A stretch of 64,000 bases of DNA. Source: Phellopilus nigrolimitatus. Lineage: Eukaryota > Basidiomycota > Agaricomycetes > Hymenochaetales > Hymenochaetaceae. Below, one piece after another: positions 10,175 through 22,900 of this stretch. Position 1 is the stretch's first letter. Each line of letters begins with the position of its first letter. Where the stretch lies: assembly GCA_021029095.1 (NCBI GenBank), contig JAJOHG010000048.1:124001-188000 (forward strand), written 5' to 3'. The notes under the pieces are model-generated. The model searched no databases, was not told the origin of the DNA, and saw only the letters and a list, made by a program, of their open reading frames with translations. A program made the position numbers and the translations under genes.

Positions 10175-12311
10175 ATGTCAACCTCAAAGCTACCAGATCT
10201 CCCGCAAATTCCTGGCACATGATCCCGAGCGATGTGTACTTGATTTGTTTCGTACAGCTGCAGCGGAGCACCTCCACAAGCGGCTCGGCATTCCCGTTGA
10301 GACCGCGTTCTCTGGTGTCGACCTCGGTAGACTCAAGAACGACTTCACTGTGGCGGTCCCCCGATTTCGGTTGAAAGGGAAGAACCCAGAATTGGTGGCG
10401 AAGGTGGTGGACAACGTGAGTATCCAGTCTTGCGAGCTTTTCTCGTAACTAATTTTGCTATAGTTTGAACCAACTGAGCTCATCGAGCGCGTTACTTCCG
10501 AAGGCGTCTTCATTCACTTCTTTGCTCGCACGACCACCCTCACGCGCCTTGTTCTCGATCAAATCAACGAGCTCTCAAAACCGACAGAGACGCGCCCGCA
10601 CGGGGCGTATGGTTCGAACGCGTCGGGCGTCGGTAAAAAGCTCGTCATCGAGTTTAGCAGTCCGAATATCGCAAAACCCTTCCATGCCGGACACTTGCGA
10701 AGTACGATTATTGGAACGTTCCTCGCGAACCTGTTTGAGGCGAGTGGATGGGATGTGACTCGGTTTAACTAGTGAGTACAACACCATGATTTCTCGGTAT
10801 CCGTATCTCATGGCAGGAAAGCCTTGGCGATTGGGGAAAGCAGTTCGGGCTGCTCGCAGTCGGTTTCGAAAAATACGGTTCTGAAGAAGCACTGGAAAAA
10901 AATGCGATTATGCATCTCTTCAATGTGTACGTCGCTGTGAACAAAGACGCAAAAGCCGAGGAGGAGGCTGGAGGGCCGGAGGAGACGAACGAGAAGGCGA
11001 AGGCGGTCTTCCGAAAAATGGAGGATGGCGATGAGGAGACGCTCGCGCTCTGGCTCCGTTTCCGCGACCTTTCAATTAAAGCGTACGAGCAGGTGTACGC
11101 GCGTTTGAACGTCCGTTTCGACGTGTACTCTGGCGAGTCTCAGGTCGAAAGTAACCGTATTCGGGCCGCGATCGAGACTCTCCAAGAGAAGAATCTCGTT
11201 ACGACAAAAACAAAGAACGAGAGCCGACCGGACTGGGATAAGCGACGAGCGGAGATGAAGGAAGCTGGGGCCGAAGCTGAGGCCCAAAAGCTGACGGAAG
11301 ATGTGGCTGAGGTAAAGCTGGAAGACAATGTTAACCTCGCACTCGCCATCGATCTGAACGAGTGGAAGCTTGGGAAACCCGTCGTGCAAAAGCCGATGGC
11401 ACGACGATTTACATCGTGCGCGACATTGCCGGCGCGATCCAGCGCTACGAGAAATACGCGTTCGACAAGATGATTTACGTGATTGGCGACCAGCAGGACA
11501 TGCACGTCGCGCAGTTTTTCAAAATTCTATCGCTGATGAAGGTACCCTTCGCGGATCGTCTCGAACACGTCAACTTTGGGCGTGTTAACGGGATGAGTAC
11601 GCGTCGCGGCGAAGTGAAGTTCCTTGACGAGATCCTCGACACGTCTAAGGAGGCGATGATGGCGCAAATGAAGAGCAACGAGGAGAAGTTTAGGCTCGTA
11701 GAGGACCCCGAAGAGACCAGCGATCAGATTGGGATGACTTGCGTGAAGATCCAGGACATGCAATCAAAACGGCACGTCTTTGTATTGTGTCATTTTGCTC
11801 TGCCTCATTCTGATAAAACGCCTGCAGAATTATCTCGTACAACTTCGATCCCGCGCGCATGACGTCCTGGGATGGTGATACCGGCGCATACCTACAGTAC
11901 GCGCACGTCCGTCTGTGTTCGATCGAGCGTAAGGTAGCGCACCAGGTCGTCCTGCGTGCGGACCCTTCGCAGATCAACGTTGATCTGCTGACGGAGCCCA
12001 AAGCACGCGAAATTGTATATCTGCTGGCGACGTACCCAGACGTCGTACGTGCGGCGTTCAAAGCTTATGAGCCGAGCACGATTGTGTCGTACTGCTTCAA
12101 GTGCGTCTTTCCTTCGTTTTCATGACACTTTCAAGAGGCTGACCGGACGCACAGACTTAGCCACCTGATCAGCTCGGCATGGGAGACGCTCATCGTCATG
12201 AACCAGGAGCAGGAGGTCGCGCAGGCCCGACTCTATCTTTACAGATGTGCTCGGGATGTCCTCTCCAGCGCGATGCGGCTGCTTTCTTTGACTCCCCTCG
12301 AGCGTATGTAA
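10175..12311 (+). CDS. Cytosolic arginyl-tRNA synthetase, two compensating frame breaks
   Basis: This class I synthetase charges tRNA-Arg. The exons are 10175-10415, 10464-10771, 10822-11771, 11828-12100 and 12155-12311. The total is 1,929 nt because one extra and one missing base cancel; the product is about 642 aa. Family marks are the N-terminal tRNA-binding domain ([15 protein letters not shown]), the HIGH site ([14 protein letters not shown]), LGDWGKQFG, and a C-terminal anticodon-binding domain ending [10 protein letters not shown]. After [15 protein letters not shown] the frame meets TGA unless one T near 10220 is dropped. After VVQK, near 11393, one G is missing before the [11 protein letters not shown] block. 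Both look like indel errors in an essential gene. Intron 3 is best explained with a GC donor (first base 11772), giving SKR joined to IISYNF. Confidence 0.85.
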
Positions 12312-15300
12312 GCACTGTAGGAATCTCGTTTCCTTCCGTCCTCTCTCTCCCCCTCTGTGATCTCGTCTGTGTATAGATCTTTGATATATCTAATAGGTTA
12401 GAGACGTCATTGTAGTTATATGCTGTGTAAACATGAAGAAACCAGTAGCGAGTAATCAATTCGTCGTATCGTCGCCGTTTTGAACGGTTCAATTTGCTCG
12501 CGACACTGCCGGTAAGATGACGTTATGCACGAATCGCGTCAATAGATGTCAACAAATGTGTCACTCTGCTCTAACCTCTGAAAAAAAAAACTCACAGCAT
12601 CTTCTCAAAATCATGCAGGATGCTCTAGCTTGTATTGCAATCGATTTCAACATTTCTTTCAAAGAGAGAGATGCTCATGTAGAATCAAGCGTATAGACAA
12701 GAGTCATCGCCACAATCGCGGCACACCTATGGTTTACGTGAAGACTATTCATCCGGCCAGTTTCTTTTAGTCAGGCGATGATAAACTCGCAAAAATTGCA
12801 AGATGAGTACTCAATCTGCTCACTTGGAATAATCACTGCTTTGCTAGAAACTCTGCACTTTGAAAGATCGAACTGGATGCCTCCATGTGCTCACAAAGAA
12901 CGAGTGATTCTACTCGGATCTCCTGTCCATTCCCTTCAGGATGACTTCGAAATCGAACAAAGGCTTTAATGAATCAGATGATCCCGAATGAATAGCTTGT
13001 TGAACTTGGTACTTCTCTTCCAGTTTCTCCCTCTCGCGATCGTCCACTTCCCCGGAACCCAGCTTTTGTGAGAATGCGCTTCACTCCACGGCATGATCTC
13101 AGTCGCATATGTACGCCAGTTGGAACCTGGGCACCCGTTTCGCTGTATATGCTCGTTTGCGCACGCGGTGGAAGAGGCGGCCCGTATGGCATGGACAGTG
13201 AACATCACGAAGTTTGAGGTCTAGGCGAACCGATGCATATTTTGAGGATGACCTGGTGTGCTGGTTCAATGGATAGTGAAAAAGTCTGCAAACGTTCTAT
13301 GCAAGCCTCTTTCCCCCTTTGCCTTCCATCAGGCAGTTCAGCAGGCACGTTCGAGGAGCTGGTCTGCGCCCTGACACGCATACTCTTGACACTTGACATC
13401 AATGATGAATAAAAATCTGTGGCTCCACCTCAATGCGACTAACAGCATGACCACTGTTCTTGGCGACCTGGTATGGTCAAATGCACAGGGGATAGCGATT
13501 TGAATATTTTCGTTCCTCAAATTAACATATCTAAGCATTGTCCTAGCGATGATCGTGTGTGTCTGGCAGCGAGACTCGACATTATAGGGCAAGTCAGCAT
13601 TTTTAGGAAAATACAATTAAGGCTGTCAGCGCTGATTTGCTGACGTCTAGCGACGGTAACAATGAGCGAAGTATAAAATTGTCTATGACTTTTTTGGATA
13701 GCCGCTCCGAATGGACTGTTACAGGAGAGATATTCACTTCTCCACTTAAATCTTACGCACCAGAGAGCTGGCTTGTTCGATCTGACAAGGACCAAGTCCT
13801 TCCTTCTTGAACATCCTTACAGTTCATACGTGGACAACATGAAATAGCATATTTTGTGAGTTGTCTTACGTTGCTCCGCGGGCCAGTTGCTAGCTCCTCT
13901 CCTGATGATATTTTCTTCTTCTTCTAGAGTTTTCAAATGCACTCCTTCGTACAAATGCTTATGACGAAGGAGCACTCTATCTACATCTCTGCTTCCCGAT
14001 CATCTTCGCGGAAGATCGCACCTGGTTCGATTGGTTCGATTTCCAAACTGAATACTCGAGTAGCCTTTTGGACTTTTTCTCGTCGATATCGCGGCCTTAG
14101 ACCCGACATGTCCTGCTTTACCATGAGCACGTTAGGCAGGTTGAAGTCAAGATCATCATCATGGATCAGTGCGTGCGGAGAACAGAAGGAGCTTTCAGCT
14201 TGCCTGAATTTGTGTCGAATTCTGTCTTGCCTTAAATTGCAACAATTCATCGGAGTTGTTTGATCTCCAAGCTCATGATTCCGGACCATCTCATTCATGT
14301 ATCGGCTTCTCCTATGGCCTCGGTTTCGGTCATCCATCCTCCAAGTTCTTCTTCAGATGATCGCTGTACCCGAAGAAACTCGACTGGTCGTACTGTGGTT
14401 TCTCTATCTTCAAAAGTATAAAAGTATCACTTTCCATGCTGCTTAACCGGAAACCGGCTTCTTATCAATTCCGGTATTGAAAAAATACGACTGTCTTCGT
14501 TGGCGTACAGCTGTTTCATTTCCGAGGACGTATCTCGGTATTTCGGGAAGTTAAACGTCGTTGTGGACTGCAAAAATAGTATCAAACCTATGCCGCCCGT
14601 CATTTCTTGCGGAAGGACACGTCTCGAGTGTCAGGGGTAATACGGACTACTTTCCCTCCAATATTAACGAAAAGCGAGGTGTTTCAAAGGGCACGATCCA
14701 GCGCTTAACATTGGCGAGTGGCTGACGATGGTTCCTCTATGCTTTCCAGGCTTTATAACTGATATTACGATGAGACAGACCGCGGAAGTATTGCATAAGA
14801 AAAAGTGCCTCGTTTTGTATCCTTGGAGCACAATGCATGCTCATCGTTATATGACAGTTCTTGGAGAACCAAGGAGGTCTTCATGAACATTCCGTTCTCT
14901 GCTATTAAGACCTTTTCTATTTGTCCAGCATCACCGCCTAGGGCCCTCGTGGACCTGCTTTGATGCACGACATACCACAAAATGGCTTTGATCTCTTCGA
15001 GCAAGTATTCTGGACGACGACGACAACGACGATTGCAGGGCCGAGACTTCAAGAACGTGACTAAAAGGGAGCAACCTCGCTGTCACCCTAATCCAGTATG
15101 AGTAGAAAGTTACACTGGAGGAATTTGAAATTCTATTGATGAGGGCCTGAGGGGCATCGTTGCTCGGGACGGGAGCTGAGTCTTCTTAATCGCGTACATC
15201 GCGTACATCAGGCGATATTAATCGTCTACGCCATTTCTCCTCATAAATCAATTGCTATGTGACCACTCCAGGACACTTTGAACTAATAAAGGGAGGTTAC

Positions 15301-15636
15301 CAGGCTCTTTCAATTTCGCAACGAGTCCGAAGCACATATCTTACTCAATATTCAGTCAAAGTTCTTTTCTATTCAGCTCCAAGGCACGATCTGTGTGTGC
15401 TTCGAGTTTTACTCGCTACGGTAAGCGCTTGTCTCCCGGTCTCCCGGTCCTGCTATTCGTCGTCTGGTTTTCTCCGGACTGTTTCCCCGAATGCTTGCAG
15501 AGATGATACAGTCTCTGCCGGCGACAAGAATATTCCGCTCCATTAGAGTCCGCTTGTTCTCCTCAAGGGATGACGATGCGATCGCCGAACTCGCATTGCG
15601 CTGAACAGTTCCAGCGCACAGACGCAATCCAAAATG
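12312..15636. other. Gene-poor, decayed stretch
   Basis: I find no intact gene. On the minus strand between about 15052 and 12966 several short open frames follow one another in different frames, for example 14337-13981 (HALIHDDDLDFNLPNVLM, REKVQKATRVFSLEIEP), 13795-13517 and 13402-13205. Their residue composition is protein-like, so this may be one large degraded gene or transposon-derived frame. I do not recognise the family. Hydrophobin 1 begins to the right. Confidence 0.4.
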
Positions 15637-15643
15637 TATAAAA
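15637..15643 (+). promoter_or_regulatory. TATA box of hydrophobin 1
   Basis: TATAAAA lies 75 nt before the ATG at 15718. A similar TATAAAT stands 112 nt upstream of hydrophobin 2, which supports a real core promoter in this strongly expressed family. Confidence 0.6.
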
Positions 15644-15717
15644 TACGGCAAACTTTCAAGGCCTTATTCTTCAGTCGAACACACTCGTCGTCTGCGCGCT
15701 CACGTCTATAAGCAAAT

Positions 15718-16237
15718 ATGTTCTCTAAGCTCGCGTTTGTCGCCTCGCTCGCTGTCCTCGCGGTCGCCACCCCCGCTCCTACATCGCCCCCGCCGAGTCA
15801 GGTTAGCAAGCCACATGCGCTTCTCAAACGCTGGTAAAATTTCTGACTCGCCTTTTGATGTGTAGTGCGATACAGGACCTATCCAGTGCTGCAGTTCGGT
15901 CCAGTCCGCGGGTTCCCCGTCGATCGCTAGCCTGCTCGGGCTTCTCGGGATTGTTGTTCAAGACGTCACTGTCCCTATCGGAGTCAATTGCAGCCCTATC
16001 TCCGTTAGTTTCTTGAACCTTTCGCCAGTAACATGTTCGTACTCATGTCATTCATTTTCACTATAGGTCATCGGTGTTGGGGGTAACGACTGCACCGCTG
16101 ACCCCGTCTGCTGCGAGAACAACGACTTCAGTCAGTATACACCTCGAAAATGGGACCTATTCATCTGACCCATCTTTTCCTGTTTCTCAGACGGAATCAT
16201 CGCTATTGGCTGCACACCAATCAACGTGAACCTGTAA
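15718..16237 (+). CDS. Class I hydrophobin 1
   Basis: This is a small secreted amphipathic protein that self-assembles at air-water interfaces and coats hyphae and fruiting structures. The exons are 15718-15801, 15866-16003, 16067-16130 and 16191-16237 (333 nt, 110 aa). A signal peptide (MFSKLAFVASLAVLAVAT) precedes the eight-cysteine pattern: C, CC, C, C, CC, C (CDTGPIQCC, NCSPIS, DCTADPVCC, GCTPINVNL). The short C-to-CC spacing and sequence around it fit class I. It appears intact. Exon sizes 2-4 are identical to hydrophobin 2 at 25.4 kb, so the two are paralogues from a local duplication, with a third, dead copy between them. Confidence 0.95.
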
Positions 16238-17443
16238 GTGCTGTCAAGGAGGCCGAATTTCAAATTCTTGGACTCGCGAAGGGGGCAGGTTTCAGTGCGC
16301 TATGGCGAATCTTGTCGCTGACGTACGCCTATGATACGACTGTTTGTGTACGCCTGTGATACGACTGTTTGTGTTCCATGTTCTCTCGTTTATCTGTTGG
16401 ACAACTTTTGTACCGCTCGTTGTTTTGTCGCGCCTGTTTTAAGGCTTGTTTGAATTTGGATGGTGTATCGTTCATTGGTTTTCTTTCTGTCGTCAGCCGC
16501 GTGTAAATATGAGAGAAAATATCCAGACGAAGCCAGCTGATCAATTCGAAACAGTCTTGCACCTATTCATATCATAAAGCAGAAAAACCATTTCCTTCAA
16601 GCGACTCTGACGACCCGTATAGTACCAAAATAAAAGCCGGTTCTTGACTCCAGAACAGTTCCTCAGAATAACTTGGAGGAACTACGAGAATACCGGTCCT
16701 TTCCTAAGAATCACAGGACAGACCATATAACGTACTCAGAAGGCTTCTTGGCTCGCATATTGGCACAAAAGTCAAACCTCGTGTGGAGTACCGAGCAGGG
16801 TTTTCTCTCTTTTTCTTTTCCCCTCTCTTGCGAAACAGTATAATCTGCCCGAGCTGGCAATCCCAAAGATACGGTTGCGGCCTTTTATATATTTAGATCA
16901 GATTAACTTGCTGGAATCAGAATCATCACGATGTCGAAAGGCTTAGTGACTAAAACTTCTGATGAGGGCGAATGGTAAGAAAGCTTTGACTGAGTGGCGC
17001 TAACTTGACATATATGCAATGATATACCTGGATACAAGTAGACGGAATATTCTCCCACATATACAATCGGGGAATTGAATCTGTGGATGCGCCGAAGGGG
17101 TTCTGCGGAGTGAGTGTGCACTTCAGTTAGGTACGATCAGAGTCGCTAAACAAAATAATCCATTAAGCACGAACATCAGACATTGTCAAATTTGGATAAC
17201 TGGTATGAGAACGTACAGTGCGGATGTCAATCTGACACAACCAAATTCGCCCCGGCAGAAACGGATTGAATATACCTTAGGGTGCTTCCGACACGTTGAA
17301 GCAGCACGGCTCCTAAGCAGGTACAGACTTTGCACACGCACCGGTCATAAGAACTACCGCGATCCCAATAACTCCGCATACCAAGTGGAAAATGAAGTCC
17401 ACGGGCCGGCGCGTCTCCGTCGCCGATTTTTCTATTTTTACCT
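16238..17443. other. Intergenic
   Basis: This is AT-rich sequence downstream of hydrophobin 1, with the presumed 3' UTR at the start. No convincing exon, RNA gene or long repeat is visible up to the MITE. Confidence 0.5.
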
Positions 17444-17451
17444 ATTCCGTG

Positions 17452-17764
17452 TAGTGTTGCCGCAGTTTGGTCCCGAACCGATCCAAACCTGGTTTGAAGC
17501 CGAACCAAACCTCCGGTTCGGTTTCGATTCGGTTCGGTTTGATGAAATAGTAAAACAAAACCGATCGGTTTGGGCCAAATCCTGTTTCAAACCGAATATA
17601 TTACCATATATGGTAATTAAACCGCAGTTTAAACCGAACCAAGCCGAACCAAACCGGGAAACTCGGTTCGGTTTGGCCAAAATTTGCGAACCGAACCGGA
17701 GGTTCGGTTTCGGTTTTCAGCAAAAAGGCTGAAAACCGGACCAAACCAAACCACGGCAACACTA
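17452..17764. mobile_element. hAT-like MITE, 313 bp, with 8-bp target duplication
   Basis: The ends are an 11-bp perfect terminal inverted repeat, TAGTGTTGCCG on the left and CGGCAACACTA on the right. They are flanked directly by the same 8 bp, ATTCCGTG, at 17444-17451 and 17765-17772. An 8-bp target duplication is the hallmark of hAT-superfamily transposition. The interior has no coding capacity. It is built from many copies of GGTTCGGTTT and its complement on both strands and could fold into a long hairpin. A non-autonomous element needs a transposase from elsewhere; none is in this window. Confidence 0.88.
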
Positions 17765-17772
17765 ATTCCGTG

Positions 17773-18806
17773 AGGAGTCGTCAAATATAAGATACGAGAT
17801 ACTGTTTTTGGGTATGATTAGCACTTGGAGAATGAGAGAGGACTTGCTATTATAGCATATCAGGATATTCGATTGAGTGAAAGTGAGGAAGTTGCTATAT
17901 ATTTCAAGTCTTGTACATTTCCAAATCTTGGCTTGCTGGCAACGGCCTTACCGGTTTGAATAAGCGCTGATCAGGAAACACCTCCCCGTGAGCGCAGAAG
18001 GCTTCGTTCTGCCCGAGGTTTCGCAATTTCAGGCATCTCGTGTGTGAGTACGCGCGGTGTGCGAGGGTTAGTAAATTTATCGAGAACACAGGATTAGCTT
18101 TTCTTCAAAGCATATATGCAGATGATGAATTATCCAGCAGAGGAAATCAATAAGATTGGGATGAACTGCATACGGTGCAAGTTGGTGAAAGGTTGTATTA
18201 TAATAAGGTTTGAAAATTCACCTTCTGATTGGCGAGTTGTTTCTTCTTTGTCATGCTCCGATCTCAGCTCAATCTCCGAGTCTATTTCTGAATAACAGAG
18301 GACTCAATTATCTTGGCTACGAATAAATGTGATCATTACGGAAGAGACGGCGATACAGTTAACCCTTCGACAACTGAGTAGTTTTACGACTCTTATGGAT
18401 GTTATACGTTACGCATCGGCCTTTTCGGACTTCTGAATCAATACGTCGTTGAAGCGTTCTGCCGTTTTCTCTCACACTCGAATTGCTCCTCCTCGGCTAA
18501 ATCGACCCTTCCGGTACGTCTGGCATCAGCAAATCGAGCATTGACATCTCCATCTGTATGAGCCCCATAGCACCAATGGAACTCCTGTTTCTCCTTATCC
18601 CCGTTCTTCTTTCTTCACTTTAGACATGAATCGGCGTTTCTACGTCTGCTGAATCAACAAAGCTCTTGCCGTTCCGACGATCAGGATAATCTGCCTTAAT
18701 CCTTCGCAATTGGGACTACTTTTTTGCCGAGTACTCGAAGAGAGCATAATTACATGTAACACTTCGCCTCAGTCACCGACTACCCGAAAGAGAGAGAGAG
18801 AAAACG
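17773..18806. other. Intergenic
   Basis: I see no supported gene. A purine-rich (AG)n tract lies just before 18807. Confidence 0.5.
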
Positions 18807-19116
18807 ATGCTCCTTCGACTTACCTTGGTTGATCCTTCGCTTGCCTTGCGGTCGCTTTCACACGTTACGATGCAGGATCTATCCGATACTGCAACAATGT
18901 TCAACTCGCTGGTGGTCCTGTTGTAATTTCGCTACTTAACCTGTCAGGCGCTGTTGTGCAAAGTCCGAAAATTCACGCACGTGTAATTTACATCGCGGTC
19001 TTCGTAAGTTTTTTATCACTGCGAATTTCTGACTCCGCAACTGGTTTGTACTTTACATGAGATCTTCAGCGTCAACATTGATCGGAGCTGCTCTTGTCTG
19101 CTAACAGGTTCGGTGA
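18807..19116 (+). pseudogene. Hydrophobin pseudogene
   Basis: An ATG at 18807 opens MLLRLTLV, a degraded match to the hydrophobin 1 signal peptide. It then slips frame within a stretch (CTTGCGGTCGCT) still close to the hydrophobin 1 DNA. Next comes an exon-2 remnant (about 18869-19001) reading DAGSIRYCNNVQL, GGPVVISLLNL and GAVVQS, ending at a GTAAGT donor where functional copies also splice. The first cysteine, one of the CC pair and the fourth cysteine are lost. A short exon-3-like piece follows an ATCTTCAG acceptor near 19070. It cannot make a hydrophobin fold. Confidence 0.7.
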
Positions 19117-19961
19117 GATTCTGTGTTCGTCTATAAGCTTGAGCGAGAGTCTAAATCATATTTAGGACGAGGTCACCTCCGTTGGCTGCGCTCTAATTTG
19201 TTTAAACCGATACGACATGGTCTGATGCATCCACATAAGCATTACATCCTCTCGTCCTCAAGAAAATGTTGTATCTCTTCCTTCAAGGCATCTGGCGATT
19301 TGCCCGCTTTTCTTCATTCCCGTGTTCTTTTGCTATGTTTCTTCGCTGGAGGCTGCGTCCGAATCTCATTACTCAGCTGTTCAGAGGAGCTCCGGCATTT
19401 TACCGACGCTTATCTTATCAGTCGCGAACCAATCCCGTCGGCAGATCAGTCTTTTAGCCTCTGCTCTCGCACGTGTTTTCCGATTTGGCCGCTCGCTGAC
19501 TACATGTACGGCGATCACATCACGTATTCTGCCTAACGGTGCTGGTTGTGCAGCTTGTGCTCGGATCGCACCAAACGCGGACCTGAAATCCTAGCTTCTG
19601 TCTGATCAGGATCCAGTATATAACCGAATGCCCTAACCGAATGCCGCCCTCTAACACTGACGGACAGACGACAGACGTGGAGTCCTGGTACTACTTTATC
19701 GGATTTCTTTCTCAATTTTCCAATTGCACGACGTTTGTTATCCTATCTGTTCTATCGATGCTGTCTCTATGACCAGTGAGAGCGATCATTTTGATGCAGA
19801 TTTTCGTCCGTGGTCCGTCGGCTTCCGTAAAACTTGGATAGCCGAGTTACGTAATAGTGGTATAGTCTGACACTGCCATCGACTTCCACTGTCATCATCC
19901 ACCCGTGTCTCTGTCTTCACGCTGCCACTCGTTTCTCGTTTACGCGACTCCTTAGCTGGAA
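19117..19961. other. Intergenic, promoter side of the DUF2421-like gene
   Basis: This spacer precedes the gene at 19962. TATATAA near 19615 sits too far upstream to be assigned as its TATA box with confidence. A tandem duplication of about 12 bp (CCGAATGCC units) lies near 19624. No other gene is seen. Confidence 0.45.
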
Positions 19962-22900
19962 ATGAAAGAAGAGGCTATTCCGACAGGCTCGCCTCTGGCG
20001 ATGGACCTTGAGCTTCAGAGTAGGCGCGCAAAGGCAAACCGCGGAGAGGGTCGACAGCTGAGGGTGCAACTGCCTCCGAGTCACAGGGCCTCAAAGCTGC
20101 GAAGATCATGTCCTCGACCCGACTTCTCTTGGATAACAGGCAACCTTGACGCTGCTCACTTGAAGCCAGTTATTCGGACAGCTACGGCTTCGTGGGTATG
20201 CATTATTTTGCTGGTTGCCACGAAAACCCAGGAGACAATGGGACAGGTAAGTTATCTGTTTGTCTCGAATTGCAGATATTGATCGTATATAGTCGAGCTT
20301 TCTTATTCTTATAAGTCGGTTGATTTTGGATATTCCGATCTATCAACCTAGCTGCTCATTGCGTTACATACAGGTGCATTTCTTTCACCGCCGGCAGAGC
20401 CTTTTGTAGCCGTCTTTGAACGTGAAATAGCAAACGTTCTATTCGTCGCGGTGTCATTTGCGTAAGCAATGTCTTGAGATTAGCATTCTATCGGTCCGTT
20501 TTAAAGTACATCTTTGTGTAGCTGGTGTTGCCTGGCTATTGTCCTTTCCAGTCTTGCTCGCAAGGAGTTCAACAAGTCGGCAACGCCGCATGAAATCTTT
20601 TCTGGTCGATACATTGAGACTGGGGTACGTAAGGAGCTTTTTTTTTCGAACTAATCGCTGTTACTTAAACCGATATCTAGCCCACTGTCATTTGTGCTGT
20701 ATTTCTTTTCATAGGAACCGCGTTCATGTTATACTCGAGAGCAAGAATTGGGCAAGGGCCCTACGTTATTGCTCCTACCCTTGGATGCATTGTAATAGGT
20801 ATGGTTTATGAGCTTCCGACGGACGCACAACTTACTCGAAAGGAACAGATATTACATTGACCGTCGCTCATTTCTACCCGTACATTTCATACTCGGTGAG
20901 CGGTGTTTCATCTCATGCTTTCCGGTTTTTTATTTTATCCTATTTATCTCGCTTTGCACAGACGGGAATCTCCTGCGTCATTTCGTTCTATTTTCATTCC
21001 GCGGCGGCTATAGCGTGCTCTGTCCTCGTATTCCCTGAGACAATAAATGCTCAATTTATAAAGCGCTTTCGAGGGGTATTTGTTCCACTGTCTAAAGCAA
21101 TGCGCACACAGCCCGGCCTCTTCGCAGCTCCTACAATGTCTGAAGACATCGATCCGGATCTATTCATCAAGTTGGTTGCTCAAGCTGAGGCGGCGCTAGC
21201 TCCTCTGGCGGCGTCGAGTCGTCTGATGAAGAAAGATCTGTCCTGGGGCCGTTTTGGATCCGAAGACTTTTCACGACTGCACGAACTCGTACGACACATG
21301 GCAGTCCGCGCGAACGGTATGGTTTTCTACTTCAAAATCATTGGTCCGCAGCCGGGCATGCCAGCACTGTCCGTCTTGAGTACGCCCTGGTCAACGCCGT
21401 CTCATTCACGCCCACCCTCACCTACGCGGTCGCAGGGTGAAGCCACTTCTGCGTCGAATTCGTCGGTCAAGTCGACGGGTCGGCATCACTCTCATCGAAA
21501 TAATGCGCACGCTCATAGCAGCCACCATTTCTTCAGCACTCTCCGTCGACACCATACGCTACACGGCCATAACCAACACCATCGAAGCCATCACTCCCCA
21601 CTTACGCCGTCCCTCTCTGCGCGCCATTCTCTGACCTTTCAGGTTGAGAATGCGGTCGGCGTATTTGAGTCGCAGCGGTATCTTAACCTCGAAGCGCGCT
21701 TCTCGCACCCAAGTGCTGACGATCTTTTCCCGCGTATCATGGAGCTCTTGGGTGAAAGCACAGGCGATCTCGTGGCATGTTGCGCTGACACCCTGGACCA
21801 CGTCGTAGATTGGCTTGGGCGAATGAACAAGGATCGTTTCTGGAAGTTGTATGGCCGTAAACGCGGGAAGAGTTGGGAGGAGGCGGCACGTGGTGACCAA
21901 GATGCGATGATGAGACTGCGTAGAGTATTAGACGATTTCCTGGTCAGAAAAAGGTTTTTCGTGTTCTGACTTCTTCCTCTTATGCTTTTAACATCATGAT
22001 TACTCTCTCAGGCACTTAGTACTCGCCTTGTACCGTTCAGCTGTCGATCCAATTCACGGTGGTCCGCCAGAAAACCAGCCACCGCATCTCTTTCTTTTCC
22101 AGTGTTACTTGTACCAATATCATTTAATGAGTTTCTCCGAACATCTTTGGCAATTTGTAAGCTTCGCTTGGTATTTGTTGAAAAGCGTCTTGCTAATATT
22201 AACACTCTTCTCCAGCTAAATGAAATGATCAGACTAGAGAAGACGCGTCATCGATCACGTTTCTGGCTCCCTGTCCTTCCTTTGCGAAAAATCTTTATCT
22301 GGAGTAACTGGGAGCCGGTAGACGAGAGCTTGCAACATACGCAAGACGAGGACCCCAGTGCGCACTTCCTCGATGGATTCGGCATTATATCATTAACCTA
22401 TCTATCGATCTGCAGATATAATTCAAGGTATCGACCCTGAGAGTCAGCAACTGCTGGACACACCAACGAGACGCAATCCGGACGCTCTACCTCCAGCGAA
22501 CGCGTTCGAAGCTGTTGGGATCGTGTTCTACCATGCATTTAGCGCGCTCGGGCACGGAAATGCTGTTTTTGGTTTCAAAGCTGGTGTGCTTTCGAGTGAG
22601 GCACTTCTACATTAGCGTTTTAAAATGAGTTACTTACTTATCTTCTCAGTCATTTTGAGCCTACCAGTTTACATTCAAAGCTCTTCGGAATTTTCATATG
22701 GTGATATTTCCTTGCTATCTATGGTCGTCTAAGCGAGTCCTAAAATACAAAATACAGTCAACAGATCTGTATGGGCACTGTACGTTTGCTTGGCGATTCA
22801 GCGATCTAATAACGAATGCTCGTTGCTGAAAATGCTACATAGTATCTATGGCCAGCTTACGATTAGTCGCTTTCGAGGCGATACTGCGTTTGGTTGGTCC

